Assembly (NCBI GenBank): GCA_947168315.1 | Contig: CAMVLL010000009.1 | Coordinates: 1 to 41,517 of the forward strand | DNA from: an uncultured Bacteroidota bacterium | GTDB lineage: Bacteria > Bacteroidota > Bacteroidia > Bacteroidales > Bacteroidaceae | Length of the DNA: 41,517 nt | Direction: 5' to 3' | Part shown: positions 8,528 to 17,230 of the stretch, one piece after another | How the letters are laid out: every line of letters begins with the position of its first letter | How positions within the stretch are numbered: the stretch's first letter is position 1 | Program-made: the position numbers and the translations under genes | Notes under the pieces: generated by a model | The model's input: the letters and a program-made list of their open reading frames with translations, nothing else | Told to the model about the DNA's origin: nothing | The model's database searches: none

Positions 8528-8534
8528 AAGGAGG
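8528..8534 (+). promoter_or_regulatory. Strong Shine-Dalgarno before rplI
   Basis: AAGGAGG, 6 nt before the rplI ATG, in the 17-nt gap after rpsR. Confidence 0.8.
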
Positions 8535-8540
8535 AATAGT

Positions 8541-8999
8541 ATGGAAATTATTTTGAAGGAAGATGTAGCTAATTTGGGCTATAAGAATGATATCGTAAAT
8601 GTTAAGTCTGGTTACGGTCGTAATTACCTTATTCCTAGTGGAAAGGCTGTGATTGCTTCTCCGGCAGCTAAGAAAGCTTTGGCTGAGGAATTGAAGCAGC
8701 GTGCTCATAAGTTGGAGAAATTGAAAGCTGAAGCTGAGGCTGTTGCTGAAAAGCTGAAAGAAGTTGCTTTGACTATCTCAACAAAGGTGAGTGCAACTGG
8801 TACTATCTACGGCTCTGTTTCTAATATTCAGATTGCTGATGAATTGGAGAAACTTGGTTTCAATGTTGATCGCAAGCAGATTTCTGTTAAAGAAGCTGTG
8901 AAGGAAGTTGGTGACTATGTTGCTAACGTTAAGCTCTTCAAGGATGTTGAAGTTGCTGTTCCTTTCAAAGTTGTTGCTGAGGCTGAAGCAGAAGCATAA
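8541..8999 (+). CDS. rplI: 50S ribosomal protein L9
   Basis: 152 residues, near the family norm. The N-terminal rRNA-binding domain carries ILKEDVANLGYKNDIVNVKSGYGRNYLIPSGKA. A long central helix rich in Ala, Glu and Lys (about 50-80) links it to a C-terminal domain with GTIYGSVS. The tail is extended and acidic (EAEAEA). Last gene of the rpsF-rpsR-rplI operon; a terminator follows at 9023-9050. Confidence 0.97.
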   Translation: MEIILKEDVANLGYKNDIVNVKSGYGRNYLIPSGKAVIASPAAKKALAEELKQRAHKLEKLKAEAEAVAEKLKEVALTISTKVSATGTIYGSVSNIQIADELEKLGFNVDRKQISVKEAVKEVGDYVANVKLFKDVEVAVPFKVVAEAEAEA

Positions 9000-9022
9000 T
9001 CATTGATAAACTATCATAAATA

Positions 9023-9051
9023 AAAGGCTATCTCATTTGAGATAGCCTTTA
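9023..9051. terminator. Bidirectional terminator, rplI / acyl-CoA ligase
   Basis: 13-base perfect arms AAAGGCTATCTCA and TGAGATAGCCTTT around TT. A/T runs on both sides serve both convergent genes. Confidence 0.9.
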
Positions 9052-9075
9052 TTTTATAGTTTTTACTTATCTTAT

Positions 9076-10758
9076 TTATTGAACAGCGTCGTCAGTTATG
9101 CTGTTGTACAAGAAACGTTTAATGCTCTGCTTCGGAGTTTTCTCGAAACCGGTAGGGTAGAGCTGAATCTTGCTAATTTGTTCGTAGTTTCCAACCAGAC
9201 TGTTAAGTGTCTTCAAGTTTTCATCCATCAACGATTTAATACTTTCCGGTGTATTCAAGCCCATTGCATCCAATGTGTTGAAATCTGGATAAACCAATGC
9301 AACCAACTTTTTGTTTCGTTCAATAACCAAGCTCTCGTTTACGCAAGGAAGGTTGTTCAACTTAGCTTCGATTTCTTCTGGGAAAATGTTCTGGCCGTTT
9401 GAACTCAGAATCATGGTTTTACTTCTACCACGGATATAGATATTCTTATTCTTGTCGATTGTTCCTAGATCGCCTGTCTTCAGCCATCCATCTTCAGTAA
9501 AAGCTTCTTTCGTCGCTTTCTCATTTTTGTAATAGCCAAGCATTACATTCTTTCCACGAACTTGAATTTCACCGGTAACTTTATACGGATCCTCCGAATC
9601 AATGCGAATTTCCATGAAATCCAATAATCTGCCGGATGAACCTGGCTTATAATCTTCCCACCATGAGTAACTGATAAGCGGAGCACACTCCGTCATTCCA
9701 TAACCAATGGTATAAGGGAATTTAATTTTGGTAAAGAAAGCCGCAACTTCAGGATTCATGGCTGCACCGCCTACGATTACTTCTTTGAATCGACCGCCTA
9801 ATGCATCAATCAATTTTTTTCTGATCTGTCCGTAGATTTGGTTATTCAGAATAGGAATGCTCAAAGCATACCTCATCTGACGTTTGTTGATAAGTGGTAG
9901 AATCGCGTTCTTGTATATCTTTTCCATTACCAAAGGTACGGTTATAATTAAATCTGGCTTGATTTCGTCGAAAGCCTTCAAAAGAATCTTAGGTGCTGGT
10001 GTCTTGCCAAGCAAAGTGATGTGTGTTCCAACTGCAGTAGCTACTAAGAAGTCGAAAGCACAGCCATATGCATGAGCCATCGGCAAGAATGCTAGGTCGT
10101 GTTCTCCACGTTGTAACAACTTTGATTCAATACCAAAGATGGTATTTGTTGCTAAATTTTCACCAGTAAGCATAACGCCCTTACTGAAACCAGTTGTACC
10201 AGAGGTATAATTGATTTCCATCACCTTATCGTTTGTCAAATCAGTGTAAGCCACATCTTCTTTTTGGAATCCGTTAGGATATGTTTCTTCCATAACAGAA
10301 TTAATGTTTCCAACATATTGGTGAATGTTTTCTCCATCACGTTGATGTAGACATCGGAAATCAGAGAGAGAGAAGATGGCACGTAAGTTTTCCATCTCAT
10401 CTTGCTCAAGAGTTTCCCAAATAGGGTCACTTACAAACAAGAATGTAGCTTCAGAGTGATTGACAATATGATGAACATCATTTGGTTTGAAGTCTTGAAG
10501 AATAGGAACGATGATTGCTCCATACGTTACGGTAGCCAGATAAGTGATGCACCAGTTGGAACTATTCTTACCAATCAAAGCAATCTTATCACCTCGACGC
10601 AAACTGCAATGCTTGAATATCAAATGAAGCTTTGCAATCTCTTCGGCAACTTGACCGTATGTACGCGTATTATTCTCACCGTAGTCACTATAGCAAGGGA
10701 GTTCCCAATTATTCTTGAAACTCTCTTCATATAGTTTTATAAAGTTATCATTACTCAT
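9076..10758 (-). CDS. Long-chain fatty acid-CoA ligase (AMP-forming)
   Basis: A full-length adenylate-forming enzyme of about 560 residues. It has the phosphate-binding loop YTSGTTGFSKGV (about 187-198), the GYGMTECAPL motif, the TGD motif in GWLKTGDLG, the hinge region YIRGRSKTMI, and a C-terminal lysine region near EKTPKQSIKRF. These enzymes activate fatty acids with ATP to acyl-AMP and then form the CoA thioester. Substrate chain length cannot be read from sequence. The start is set at the second Met (MSNDNF), three codons after an alternative ATG at 10767. It is monocistronic, with a TACTTTTG -7 element upstream that diverges from mtaB. Confidence 0.9.
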   Translation of the reverse strand: MSNDNFIKLYEESFKNNWELPCYSDYGENNTRTYGQVAEEIAKLHLIFKHCSLRRGDKIALIGKNSSNWCITYLATVTYGAIIVPILQDFKPNDVHHIVNHSEATFLFVSDPIWETLEQDEMENLRAIFSLSDFRCLHQRDGENIHQYVGNINSVMEETYPNGFQKEDVAYTDLTNDKVMEINYTSGTTGFSKGVMLTGENLATNTIFGIESKLLQRGEHDLAFLPMAHAYGCAFDFLVATAVGTHITLLGKTPAPKILLKAFDEIKPDLIITVPLVMEKIYKNAILPLINKRQMRYALSIPILNNQIYGQIRKKLIDALGGRFKEVIVGGAAMNPEVAAFFTKIKFPYTIGYGMTECAPLISYSWWEDYKPGSSGRLLDFMEIRIDSEDPYKVTGEIQVRGKNVMLGYYKNEKATKEAFTEDGWLKTGDLGTIDKNKNIYIRGRSKTMILSSNGQNIFPEEIEAKLNNLPCVNESLVIERNKKLVALVYPDFNTLDAMGLNTPESIKSLMDENLKTLNSLVGNYEQISKIQLYPTGFEKTPKQSIKRFLYNSITDDAVQ

Positions 10759-10781
10759 TGCACACATTTAGAAATTATGTG

Positions 10782-10789
10782 CAAAAGTA
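10782..10789 (-). promoter_or_regulatory. -7 element of the acyl-CoA ligase gene
   Basis: The minus strand reads TACTTTTG, matching TAnnTTTG, 14-23 nt before the two possible starts. The -33 partner is weak. Confidence 0.5.
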
Positions 10790-10832
10790 TATATAATTTT
10801 TATATGCAGAAAGATTTTATGCATATTTTCAC

Positions 10833-10840
10833 TAACTTTG
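10833..10840 (+). promoter_or_regulatory. -7 element of mtaB
   Basis: TAACTTTG, an exact match to TAnnTTTG, 20 nt before the mtaB ATG. No good TTTG is found at the -33 position. Confidence 0.5.
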
Positions 10841-10860
10841 TGCAATAAATTTTGAAATGA

Positions 10861-12177
10861 ATGACAGATACTACCATTTTTCAAGATAAAACAGCCGTTT
10901 ATTACACGTTAGGATGCAAATTGAATTTCTCTGAGACTTCTTCCATCGGGAGAATATTGAAGTCTGCGGGCATTCGTACAGCTCGAAAAGGAGAGAAAGC
11001 TGATTTGGTTGTTATCAACACGTGCTCGGTTACGGAAGTGGCGGATAAGAAGTGTCGTCAGGCAATTCATCGACTTACACGTGAGCATCCTGATGCTTTT
11101 GTCGTAGTTACTGGTTGTTATGCTCAGTTGAAACCTGATACAGTTTCTTTGATAGATGGAGTAGATGTCGTTTTAGGCGCTGATCAGAAAGGGGATATCC
11201 TAAATTATTTAGGAGATTTGAAGAAACGTGAAGGTGGTATCGCTGTTACATCCCAACTAAAGGATATCCATCTGTTCATTCCTTCGTGTTCAAGAGGAGA
11301 TCGTACGCGTTATTTCCTAAAGGTTCAGGACGGATGCGATTATTTCTGTACGTATTGTACTATTCCTTTCGCCAGAGGAAGAAGTCGGAACGGCTCTATA
11401 GCAAGTTTGGTTGAACAAGCTCGTCAGGCTGCTGCAGAAGGAGGAAAAGAAATTGTTATCACAGGAGTGAATATTGGTGATTTCGGGCGTACGACAGGGG
11501 AATCTTTCTTAGATCTTGTCAAAGCATTGGATGAGGTAGAAGGAATAGAGCGTTATCGTATATCCTCGATTGAGCCTAATCTTCTTACGGATGAGATCAT
11601 AGAATATGTAGCTCACTCTAGAGCATTCATGCCTCATTTCCACATTCCTTTGCAAAGTGGATGTGACGAGGTTCTTCAGTTGATGCATCGACGTTATGAT
11701 ACAGCATTGTTTGCGCATAAGATTAACAAGATAAAAGAGTTGATGCCACATGCATTCATTGGCGTGGATGTGATGGTAGGGACGAGAGGTGAGACAGAAG
11801 CCTATTTTGACAAGGCTTTTCAGTTTATTGAAGGATTGGATGTGACGCAATTGCATGTATTTAGTTACTCAGAAAGACCTGGGACAAAAGCTTTGCGGAT
11901 AGATTATGTGGTTTCTCCAGAAGAAAAACATCGGAGAAGTCAGTTGCTCTTGGACTTGTCGGATAAGAAAACGATAGCTTTCTATAAACAACATATTGGT
12001 ATGGAAAAAATTGTTTTGGCTGAGAAAGCAAGAGCCAACGTTCCGATGCATGGATTCACTGATAATTACATCCGTGTTGAGATGCCTCACGATAATAATT
12101 TGGATAACCAGTTGATAAAAGTTCGTTTGGGTGACTTTAATGAAGATATGACAGCATTGAAAGGAGAAAGGGTATGA
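10861..12177 (+). CDS. mtaB: tRNA t6A37 methylthiotransferase MtaB
   Basis: A 438-residue radical SAM methylthiotransferase that converts t6A to ms2t6A at position 37 of ANN-decoding tRNAs. The UPF0004 domain has its three cluster cysteines C19 (YTLGCKLNFSE), C55 (NTCSVT) and C86 (VTGCYAQ). The radical SAM motif is C159-DYF-C163-TY-C166 in QDGCDYFCTYCTIPFARGRSR. A C-terminal TRAM-like region follows. The LGCKxN and NTCSVT wording favours MtaB over MiaB or RimO. The stop overlaps the next ATG by four bases (ATGA), so the glycosyltransferase is translationally coupled. Confidence 0.94.
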   Translation: MTDTTIFQDKTAVYYTLGCKLNFSETSSIGRILKSAGIRTARKGEKADLVVINTCSVTEVADKKCRQAIHRLTREHPDAFVVVTGCYAQLKPDTVSLIDGVDVVLGADQKGDILNYLGDLKKREGGIAVTSQLKDIHLFIPSCSRGDRTRYFLKVQDGCDYFCTYCTIPFARGRSRNGSIASLVEQARQAAAEGGKEIVITGVNIGDFGRTTGESFLDLVKALDEVEGIERYRISSIEPNLLTDEIIEYVAHSRAFMPHFHIPLQSGCDEVLQLMHRRYDTALFAHKINKIKELMPHAFIGVDVMVGTRGETEAYFDKAFQFIEGLDVTQLHVFSYSERPGTKALRIDYVVSPEEKHRRSQLLLDLSDKKTIAFYKQHIGMEKIVLAEKARANVPMHGFTDNYIRVEMPHDNNLDNQLIKVRLGDFNEDMTALKGERV

Positions 12178-13220
12178 AAAAAGTTTCTGTGGTTATATTG
12201 AATTGGAATGGGGAGGAAATGTTGCGTAAGTACTTGCCTTCAGTATGTAGATATTCCAAATTGGAGCAAGGAGATGTTGAGATCTGTGTGGCTGATAATG
12301 GCTCAACGGATACATCTCTGGCTCTGTTAGATGAGGAGTTCCCTTCTGTCCGTCAGATACGTTTTGAAGAAAATCATGGATTTGCGGACGGATATAACAA
12401 GGCTTTACAACTTATCAACGCAGAATATGTAGTTCTCCTTAACAATGATGTTGAAGTGACTGAGAATTGGCTAGAAATCATGGTTAATTATATGGATTCC
12501 CATCCTAATGTTGCCGCATGTCAGCCAAAGATATTGAGTTATAAAGCAAAAGACGAAGGTAAAAAAGTCTTTGAATATGCCGGTGCATCGGGAGGATATA
12601 TCGATAAATATGGTTATCCATTCTGTCGTGGGCGTATCTTCGGAACCGTAGAGGAAGATGATGGCCAATATGACACTGATGCCATGGTGTTTTGGGCTAC
12701 AGGTGCGTCATTGTTGATTCGTTTGGAAGACTATCAAGCAGCAGGAGGTTTAGATGGTCGGTTTTTTGCTCACATGGAGGAGATAGACTTATGTTGGCGT
12801 CTTCGCAGTAGAGGAAAAGGTATTGTTTGTTTGCCTAAGAGCAAGGTTTATCATATTGGTGCCGCTTCTTTAAAAAAAGAAAATCCTCAGAAAACGTATC
12901 TTAACTTTAGAAATAATCTGCTGATGCTTTATAAGAATCTTCCTCAGCCTGAGTTAAAGCGGATTATGCGTTATCGTTTCTTGTTTGATTATTTGGCGGC
13001 TTTGGTGTTTTTTCTGAAAGGCCATCGGGATAATGCATCAGCAGTGCTTCGCGCTAGAAAAGATTATAGGAAAATGCGTTATTCATTCGCATCTGAACGT
13101 TCTAGGAATATCATCACTTCGAATGATGAGGACATTCCTGAACGTGTACCTTACAGCATTATCTTTGCATATTATTTGAAAGGAAAGAAACGCTTTAGCC
13201 AACTGAAATACAACAGTTGA
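12174..13220 (+). CDS. GT2 family glycosyltransferase
   Basis: 348 residues. The N-terminal GT-A fold has VVILNWNGEEML (about 5-16), ADNGSTD for nucleotide binding, and LLNNDVEV as the DxD-like metal site. GASLLIRL and HMEEIDLCWRLRSRGKG match the rhamnosyltransferase-like (WbbL/RfbF) subgroup. The C-terminal part is basic and includes a short hydrophobic stretch (YLAALVFFLKG), which may contact the inner face of the membrane. It probably adds a sugar to a surface glycan; donor and acceptor are unknown. Coupled to mtaB by a four-base overlap. Its stop abuts the convergent folB stop with no gap or terminator. Confidence 0.88.
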   Translation: MKKVSVVILNWNGEEMLRKYLPSVCRYSKLEQGDVEICVADNGSTDTSLALLDEEFPSVRQIRFEENHGFADGYNKALQLINAEYVVLLNNDVEVTENWLEIMVNYMDSHPNVAACQPKILSYKAKDEGKKVFEYAGASGGYIDKYGYPFCRGRIFGTVEEDDGQYDTDAMVFWATGASLLIRLEDYQAAGGLDGRFFAHMEEIDLCWRLRSRGKGIVCLPKSKVYHIGAASLKKENPQKTYLNFRNNLLMLYKNLPQPELKRIMRYRFLFDYLAALVFFLKGHRDNASAVLRARKDYRKMRYSFASERSRNIITSNDEDIPERVPYSIIFAYYLKGKKRFSQLKYNS

Positions 13221-13592
13221 TTAAGAGCGAGAGCAATGCATGCTAATACCACATGATTTTGTATCGGCACCCATCGGAGGATTCTCTTTGGTCAAAAGAA
13301 TGTCGATTTCTTCGATATTCGGAAACTCATTCAGCAAGCGCTGACATATACGATAGGCTACATTTTCTAAAAGCAGAGATGAAATTTTCATCTCTGCTTT
13401 TATATATTGCAATACATCTGCGTAATTGATAGTCCCTTCAAGGTTGTCTTGTAGGCAGGCTTTTGAGAAGTCAGTCTTGATAGATAGGTCAATCGTGAAG
13501 TTTGCTCCGATGGTTCGTTCCTGGGGCATTACTCCATGATATGCATATATGCGCAATCCTTTGAAGATGATTTTCATATCGGATGTTTTCAT
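13221..13592 (-). CDS. folB: Dihydroneopterin aldolase
   Basis: About 123 residues. It carries IFKGLRIYAYHGVMPQER, the usual N-terminal FolB signature with the catalytic Glu region, and a C-terminal LTKENPPMGAD containing the catalytic Lys. FolB cleaves 7,8-dihydroneopterin to 6-hydroxymethyl-dihydropterin and glycolaldehyde in folate synthesis. The start is uncertain: ATG codons at 13595, 13592 and 13577 are all possible. An upstream ATG at 13631 would overlap nrdJ and is unlikely. The gene lies 16 nt after nrdJ on the same strand and is probably co-transcribed, linking folate and deoxynucleotide supply. Confidence 0.9.
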   Translation of the reverse strand: MKTSDMKIIFKGLRIYAYHGVMPQERTIGANFTIDLSIKTDFSKACLQDNLEGTINYADVLQYIKAEMKISSLLLENVAYRICQRLLNEFPNIEEIDILLTKENPPMGADTKSCGISMHCSRS

Positions 13593-13608
13593 CATTTTTC
13601 TTTTTAGA

Positions 13609-16146
13609 TTATCCGCATCTTGAAGCACCACAATGTTTGCAAATGAGACAGCCTTCTTGATAAACTAAGGTCTCGTGTCCGCAGTTAGGGCATTTTTGTC
13701 CTTCAGCTTTCGTACCATCTATCACGTATTTCTTTAAAGCACGCTCAACACCATTCTTCCAAGTATTGATATTCTCACTGTCGAGTTGTAATGAGTCGAC
13801 TAACTTGATGACTCTATCGATAGGCATTCTCCAGCGGAGGACTCCTGAAATGAGTTTAGCATAGTTCCAATACTCTTTGTTGAACTTTTCAGACAAGCCT
13901 TCAATAGTAGTCTTGTAACCACGTTTGTTCTCAAATTGGAAGTCATAGTGCTTATAACCATCTTCGTCGATATTCTTGATGATGCGTCCTTTGACAACAG
14001 ATTTCGGTAAAAGGATTCCTTCATCATCATCTTGAAGTCCAGTGAAGATTTCGTATGGACGACCATCCAATAATCCGACAAATGCGACCCATTTCTCTTT
14101 GTTGTTTTGGAAACGAATGACATCAGCTTCCAAAGAACGAGGACGAACCTCTACGACTTCTGGCTGCTTACATTCAGGAACAGTCTCTTTTTCTTCTTTC
14201 TTGGTGGAAATCAAGACGCCTGAGCGAGAGCCATCTCTGTAAACCGTACATCCTTTACAGCCTGAACGCCATGCTTCGATATACAAATCGTTAACCAGTT
14301 CCTCACTCACGTTGTTAGGAAGGTTGATTGTTACGCTGATGGAATGGTCAACCCATTTCTGGATTCGTCCCTGCATCTTTACTTTCTCCAGCCAATCAAC
14401 ATCATTTGCTGTGGCTTTATAATAAGGAGAACGTTCTACCAATTCATCGATTTCCTCTTGTGTATAGCGTTTTGTTGAGTCTATGCCATTTACTTCCATC
14501 CATACGAGGAATTTATGATGATAAACGATATACTCTTCAAAAGCGTCTCCTGTCTCGTCTACGAAGTCCACATGCACATCCTCATCGTTTGGATTCACTT
14601 TTCTCCTGCGTTTATATACAGGCATGAACACCGGTTCGATTCCAGAGGTCGTTTGTGTCATCAAACTAGTGGTACCGGTAGGAGCGATGGTCAAACAAGC
14701 GATGTTTCTTCTTCCTACTTTTACCATTTCCTCATAAAGAGCAGGATCAGCATCTTTGATACGTTTGATATACGGGTTATTCTTTTCCCGTTCGCTGTCG
14801 TATATGCTGAATGCGCCACGTTCCTTAGCCATTTGTACAGAGGAACGGTATGCCTCAAGGGCTATTGTCTTGTGGACATTCTCAGCGAAGCTCGTTGCTT
14901 CTTCAGTACCGTACCTCAATCCCATAGCGGCAATCATATCACCTTCTGCAGTTATACCTACACCCGTACGTCTTCCTTGTCCCGTTTTCTTGGCAATCTT
15001 CTGCCAAAGAAGTTTCTCGGCGTGCTTTACTTCTTCATCTTCAGGATCAGATTCAATCTTTTCCAGGATCTGAGCGATTTTTTCTTCTTCAAGGTCAATG
15101 ATATCATCCATGATACGTTGAGCCAACGCAACATGTTTCTTGAATAAGTCGTAATCAAAATAAGCCTTATCAGTAAATGGGTTTACGACATAAGAGTAAA
15201 GGTTAATGGCCAACAGACGACAGGAATCGTAAGGACAGAGAGGAATCTCGCCGCATGGATTAGTAGAAACTGTGCGATAGCCGAGGTCAGCATAACAGTC
15301 AGGAACTGATTCGCGGAGAATTGTATCCCAGAATAACACGCCAGGCTCAGCAGATTTCCATGCATTGTGGATGATCTTATGCCATAATTCGCTGGCTTGG
15401 ATCTCCTTTTTGAACTTTGGCTCCGCAGCATCGATAGGGTATTGTTGGATGTAAGGTTTGTTGTCGATGGCAGCCTGCATGAATTCATCATCCAATTTAA
15501 CGGATACGTTTGCGCCAGTGACTTTACCCTCTGTCATTTTTGCGTCAATGAAAGCCTCAGAATCAGGATGTTTAATAGAAACGCTCAGCATTAATGCCCC
15601 ACGGCGACCGTCTTGTGCAACTTCTCGCGTAGAATTAGAGAATCGTTCCATGAAAGGAACCAGACCGGTAGAGGTGAGGGCCGAGTTTTTGACTGGAGAA
15701 CCTTTTGGACGGATGTCGGAAAGGTCATGGCCGACACCACCTCTCCGTTTCATCAGTTGCACTTGCTCCTCATCCATGCGCATGATAGCGCCATCTGCGT
15801 CGGAGGCACCCTCGATACCAATGACAAAACAGTTAGAAAGGGATGCGACTTGGAAATTATTTCCGATACCTGTCATAGGACTGCCTTGTGGAACAATATA
15901 TTTGAAATGATCCATCAAGTCAAATAATTCCTTAGCACTTAAACTGTTGGGGTAATTCTTCTCGACGCGAGCAAGTTCTTTCGCGATACGCCAATGCATA
16001 TCCGAAGGATCTTTCTCGTAAATATGGCCAAAGGAATCTTTCATGGCATACTTGTTCACCCAGACCCTTGCAGCCAGTTCATCGCCTTCAAAATACTTTA
16101 AGGTAGCTTGAAAGGCTTCTTCATAAGTATAAGTTTGTCTTTCCAC
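13609..16146 (-). CDS. nrdJ: Class II (B12-dependent) ribonucleotide reductase
   Basis: 845 residues. It reduces ribonucleotides to deoxyribonucleotides with adenosylcobalamin as the radical source, so it works with or without oxygen. Visible marks are SLSNCFV with the first active-site Cys (about 105), RRGGVGHDLS, STNPCGEIPLCPYDSCRL with the redox/radical Cys region, APTGTTSLM, and a C-terminal Cys-rich zinc ribbon (CPNCG ... CKHCGASRCG) that carries the re-reducing cysteines. Length fits Bacteroidales NrdJ. No NrdA/NrdB pair is present here. A TAGATTTG -7 element lies at 16218-16225. No cobalamin riboswitch is seen in the roughly 65-nt leader. Confidence 0.95.
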   Translation of the reverse strand: MERQTYTYEEAFQATLKYFEGDELAARVWVNKYAMKDSFGHIYEKDPSDMHWRIAKELARVEKNYPNSLSAKELFDLMDHFKYIVPQGSPMTGIGNNFQVASLSNCFVIGIEGASDADGAIMRMDEEQVQLMKRRGGVGHDLSDIRPKGSPVKNSALTSTGLVPFMERFSNSTREVAQDGRRGALMLSVSIKHPDSEAFIDAKMTEGKVTGANVSVKLDDEFMQAAIDNKPYIQQYPIDAAEPKFKKEIQASELWHKIIHNAWKSAEPGVLFWDTILRESVPDCYADLGYRTVSTNPCGEIPLCPYDSCRLLAINLYSYVVNPFTDKAYFDYDLFKKHVALAQRIMDDIIDLEEEKIAQILEKIESDPEDEEVKHAEKLLWQKIAKKTGQGRRTGVGITAEGDMIAAMGLRYGTEEATSFAENVHKTIALEAYRSSVQMAKERGAFSIYDSEREKNNPYIKRIKDADPALYEEMVKVGRRNIACLTIAPTGTTSLMTQTTSGIEPVFMPVYKRRRKVNPNDEDVHVDFVDETGDAFEEYIVYHHKFLVWMEVNGIDSTKRYTQEEIDELVERSPYYKATANDVDWLEKVKMQGRIQKWVDHSISVTINLPNNVSEELVNDLYIEAWRSGCKGCTVYRDGSRSGVLISTKKEEKETVPECKQPEVVEVRPRSLEADVIRFQNNKEKWVAFVGLLDGRPYEIFTGLQDDDEGILLPKSVVKGRIIKNIDEDGYKHYDFQFENKRGYKTTIEGLSEKFNKEYWNYAKLISGVLRWRMPIDRVIKLVDSLQLDSENINTWKNGVERALKKYVIDGTKAEGQKCPNCGHETLVYQEGCLICKHCGASRCG

Positions 16147-16168
16147 GATAATATTAAAAATTGTACAT

Positions 16169-16200
16169 AAACTTTAGGTTGTAGAAGTTTCGTTTATGTC
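16169..16200 (-). other. Possible hairpin in the nrdJ 5' leader
   Basis: On the minus strand CATAAAC and GTTTATG can pair as outer arms, and AAACTT with AAGTTT as a competing inner pairing. It falls between the predicted transcription start and the nrdJ ATG. It overlaps the sequence block also found upstream of dnaA. Confidence 0.35.
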
Positions 16201-16217
16201 AATCATGAAAGACTTTG

Positions 16218-16249
16218 CAAATCTAATTAAGTTTCCGAGAAAACGAAAA
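16218..16249 (-). promoter_or_regulatory. Promoter of nrdJ-folB
   Basis: Minus strand: TTTTCG at 16249-16244 and TAGATTTG at 16225-16218, 18 nt apart. The -7 element is an exact match; the -33 is imperfect. Confidence 0.55.
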
Positions 16250-16381
16250 TAAAAACTTGAGAAGTTATTAACAATTTGGAAGTTTTCCAATTTAGTAAAC
16301 TAATTAAAAGAATTTCAATGATTTACATTTTATCAAAAACTATAAAAGTTTTTCTTTTTGAAAATTCGTAGAAAAGTAAAG

Positions 16382-16411
16382 TTGACAAAAAGGGAGAAAG
16401 TAGTATCTTTG
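16382..16411 (+). promoter_or_regulatory. Promoter of the nitroreductase gene
   Basis: TATCTTTG (16404-16411) matches TAnnTTTG exactly. TTGACA at 16382-16387, 16 nt upstream, takes the -33 position. The leader is about 18 nt. Confidence 0.65.
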
Positions 16412-16432
16412 TAGTAATTCAAATCAGATAAT

Positions 16433-17182
16433 ATGAAACATTTAGATTTTATCAAGAATAGAAGGTCAATCCGTAAATATCAGGATAGGATAGTGCCTGA
16501 CGATTTACTAAAAGACTTGTTGGAAGAATCGTTTAGAGCCTCGACGATGGGCAATATGCAATTGTATAGCGTGGTTATTACGAAGGATGAGGAAATGAAG
16601 CGTAAACTTGCTCCTTCACACTTCAACCAACCTATGATAACAAATGCTTCTGCGGTTCTAACTTTCTGTGCTGATTTTAATCGGTTTAGCAAATGGTGCG
16701 AGATACGCGATGCAAAACCTGGGTATGATAATTTTCTTTCTTTTATTAACGCTGCATCTGATGCACTGTTAGTAGTTCAGAATTTCTGTACTCTAGCTGA
16801 GGCAAATGGATTGGGCATTTGTTATATTGGAACGACAATTTACAATCCTGATCCTATCATAGAATTGTTGCAATTACCAACCTTAGTCATGCCAATAGCT
16901 ACGATTACCATTGGATATCCGGCTGAAGAACCTCAACAGACCGACAGATTGCCTGTGGAACATTTGATTCATCATGAAACTTATCATGATTATTCAAAGG
17001 ATGACTTGGATGCCTGTTATGCATTCAAAGAGAGTTTGCCCGAGAATAAATATTTTGTCGAGGAGAATGGAAAACAGACGCTGGCTCAGGTTTTTACGGA
17101 TGTCAGATATAAGAAAGAAGACAATGAATTCATGTCGGAAGGACTGTTGAAAACACTTCGCAAACAAGGTTTCCTGAAATAA
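16433..17182 (+). CDS. FMN-dependent nitroreductase family oxidoreductase
   Basis: 249 residues. The nitroreductase fold is indicated by IKNRRSIRKYQD (FMN phosphate-binding Arg/Ser cluster, residues 8-19), the RASTMGNMQLYSVVI segment, and GICYIGTTI plus IGYPAEEPQQTDRLPVEHLIHHETY near the C-terminus. The length and C-terminal extension recall NfsA/FRP-type NAD(P)H-dependent reductases. It probably reduces nitro compounds, quinones or flavins in the cytosol; the substrate is unknown. It has its own promoter, diverges from nrdJ, and ends at a bidirectional terminator shared with dnaA. Confidence 0.9.
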   Translation: MKHLDFIKNRRSIRKYQDRIVPDDLLKDLLEESFRASTMGNMQLYSVVITKDEEMKRKLAPSHFNQPMITNASAVLTFCADFNRFSKWCEIRDAKPGYDNFLSFINAASDALLVVQNFCTLAEANGLGICYIGTTIYNPDPIIELLQLPTLVMPIATITIGYPAEEPQQTDRLPVEHLIHHETYHDYSKDDLDACYAFKESLPENKYFVEENGKQTLAQVFTDVRYKKEDNEFMSEGLLKTLRKQGFLK

Positions 17183-17214
17183 AATAAGGCGCATAATTTG
17201 ATGCGCCTTATTTT
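17181..17214. terminator. Bidirectional terminator, nitroreductase / dnaA
   Basis: Perfect 14-bp arms (17181-17194 and 17201-17214, core AAGGCGCAT / ATGCGCCTT) around a six-base loop, between two convergent genes. Confidence 0.92.
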
Positions 17215-17230
17215 ATTAATCAATCAAAAC

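Noticed and set aside
14515-15147. 210-residue frame opposite nrdJ
   Set aside because: Shadow of the coding strand; no recognisable domain and low-quality composition.
16147-16217. Cobalamin riboswitch before nrdJ
   Set aside because: The leader is about 65 nt, A+T-rich, and shows no B12-box-like or multi-stem structure.
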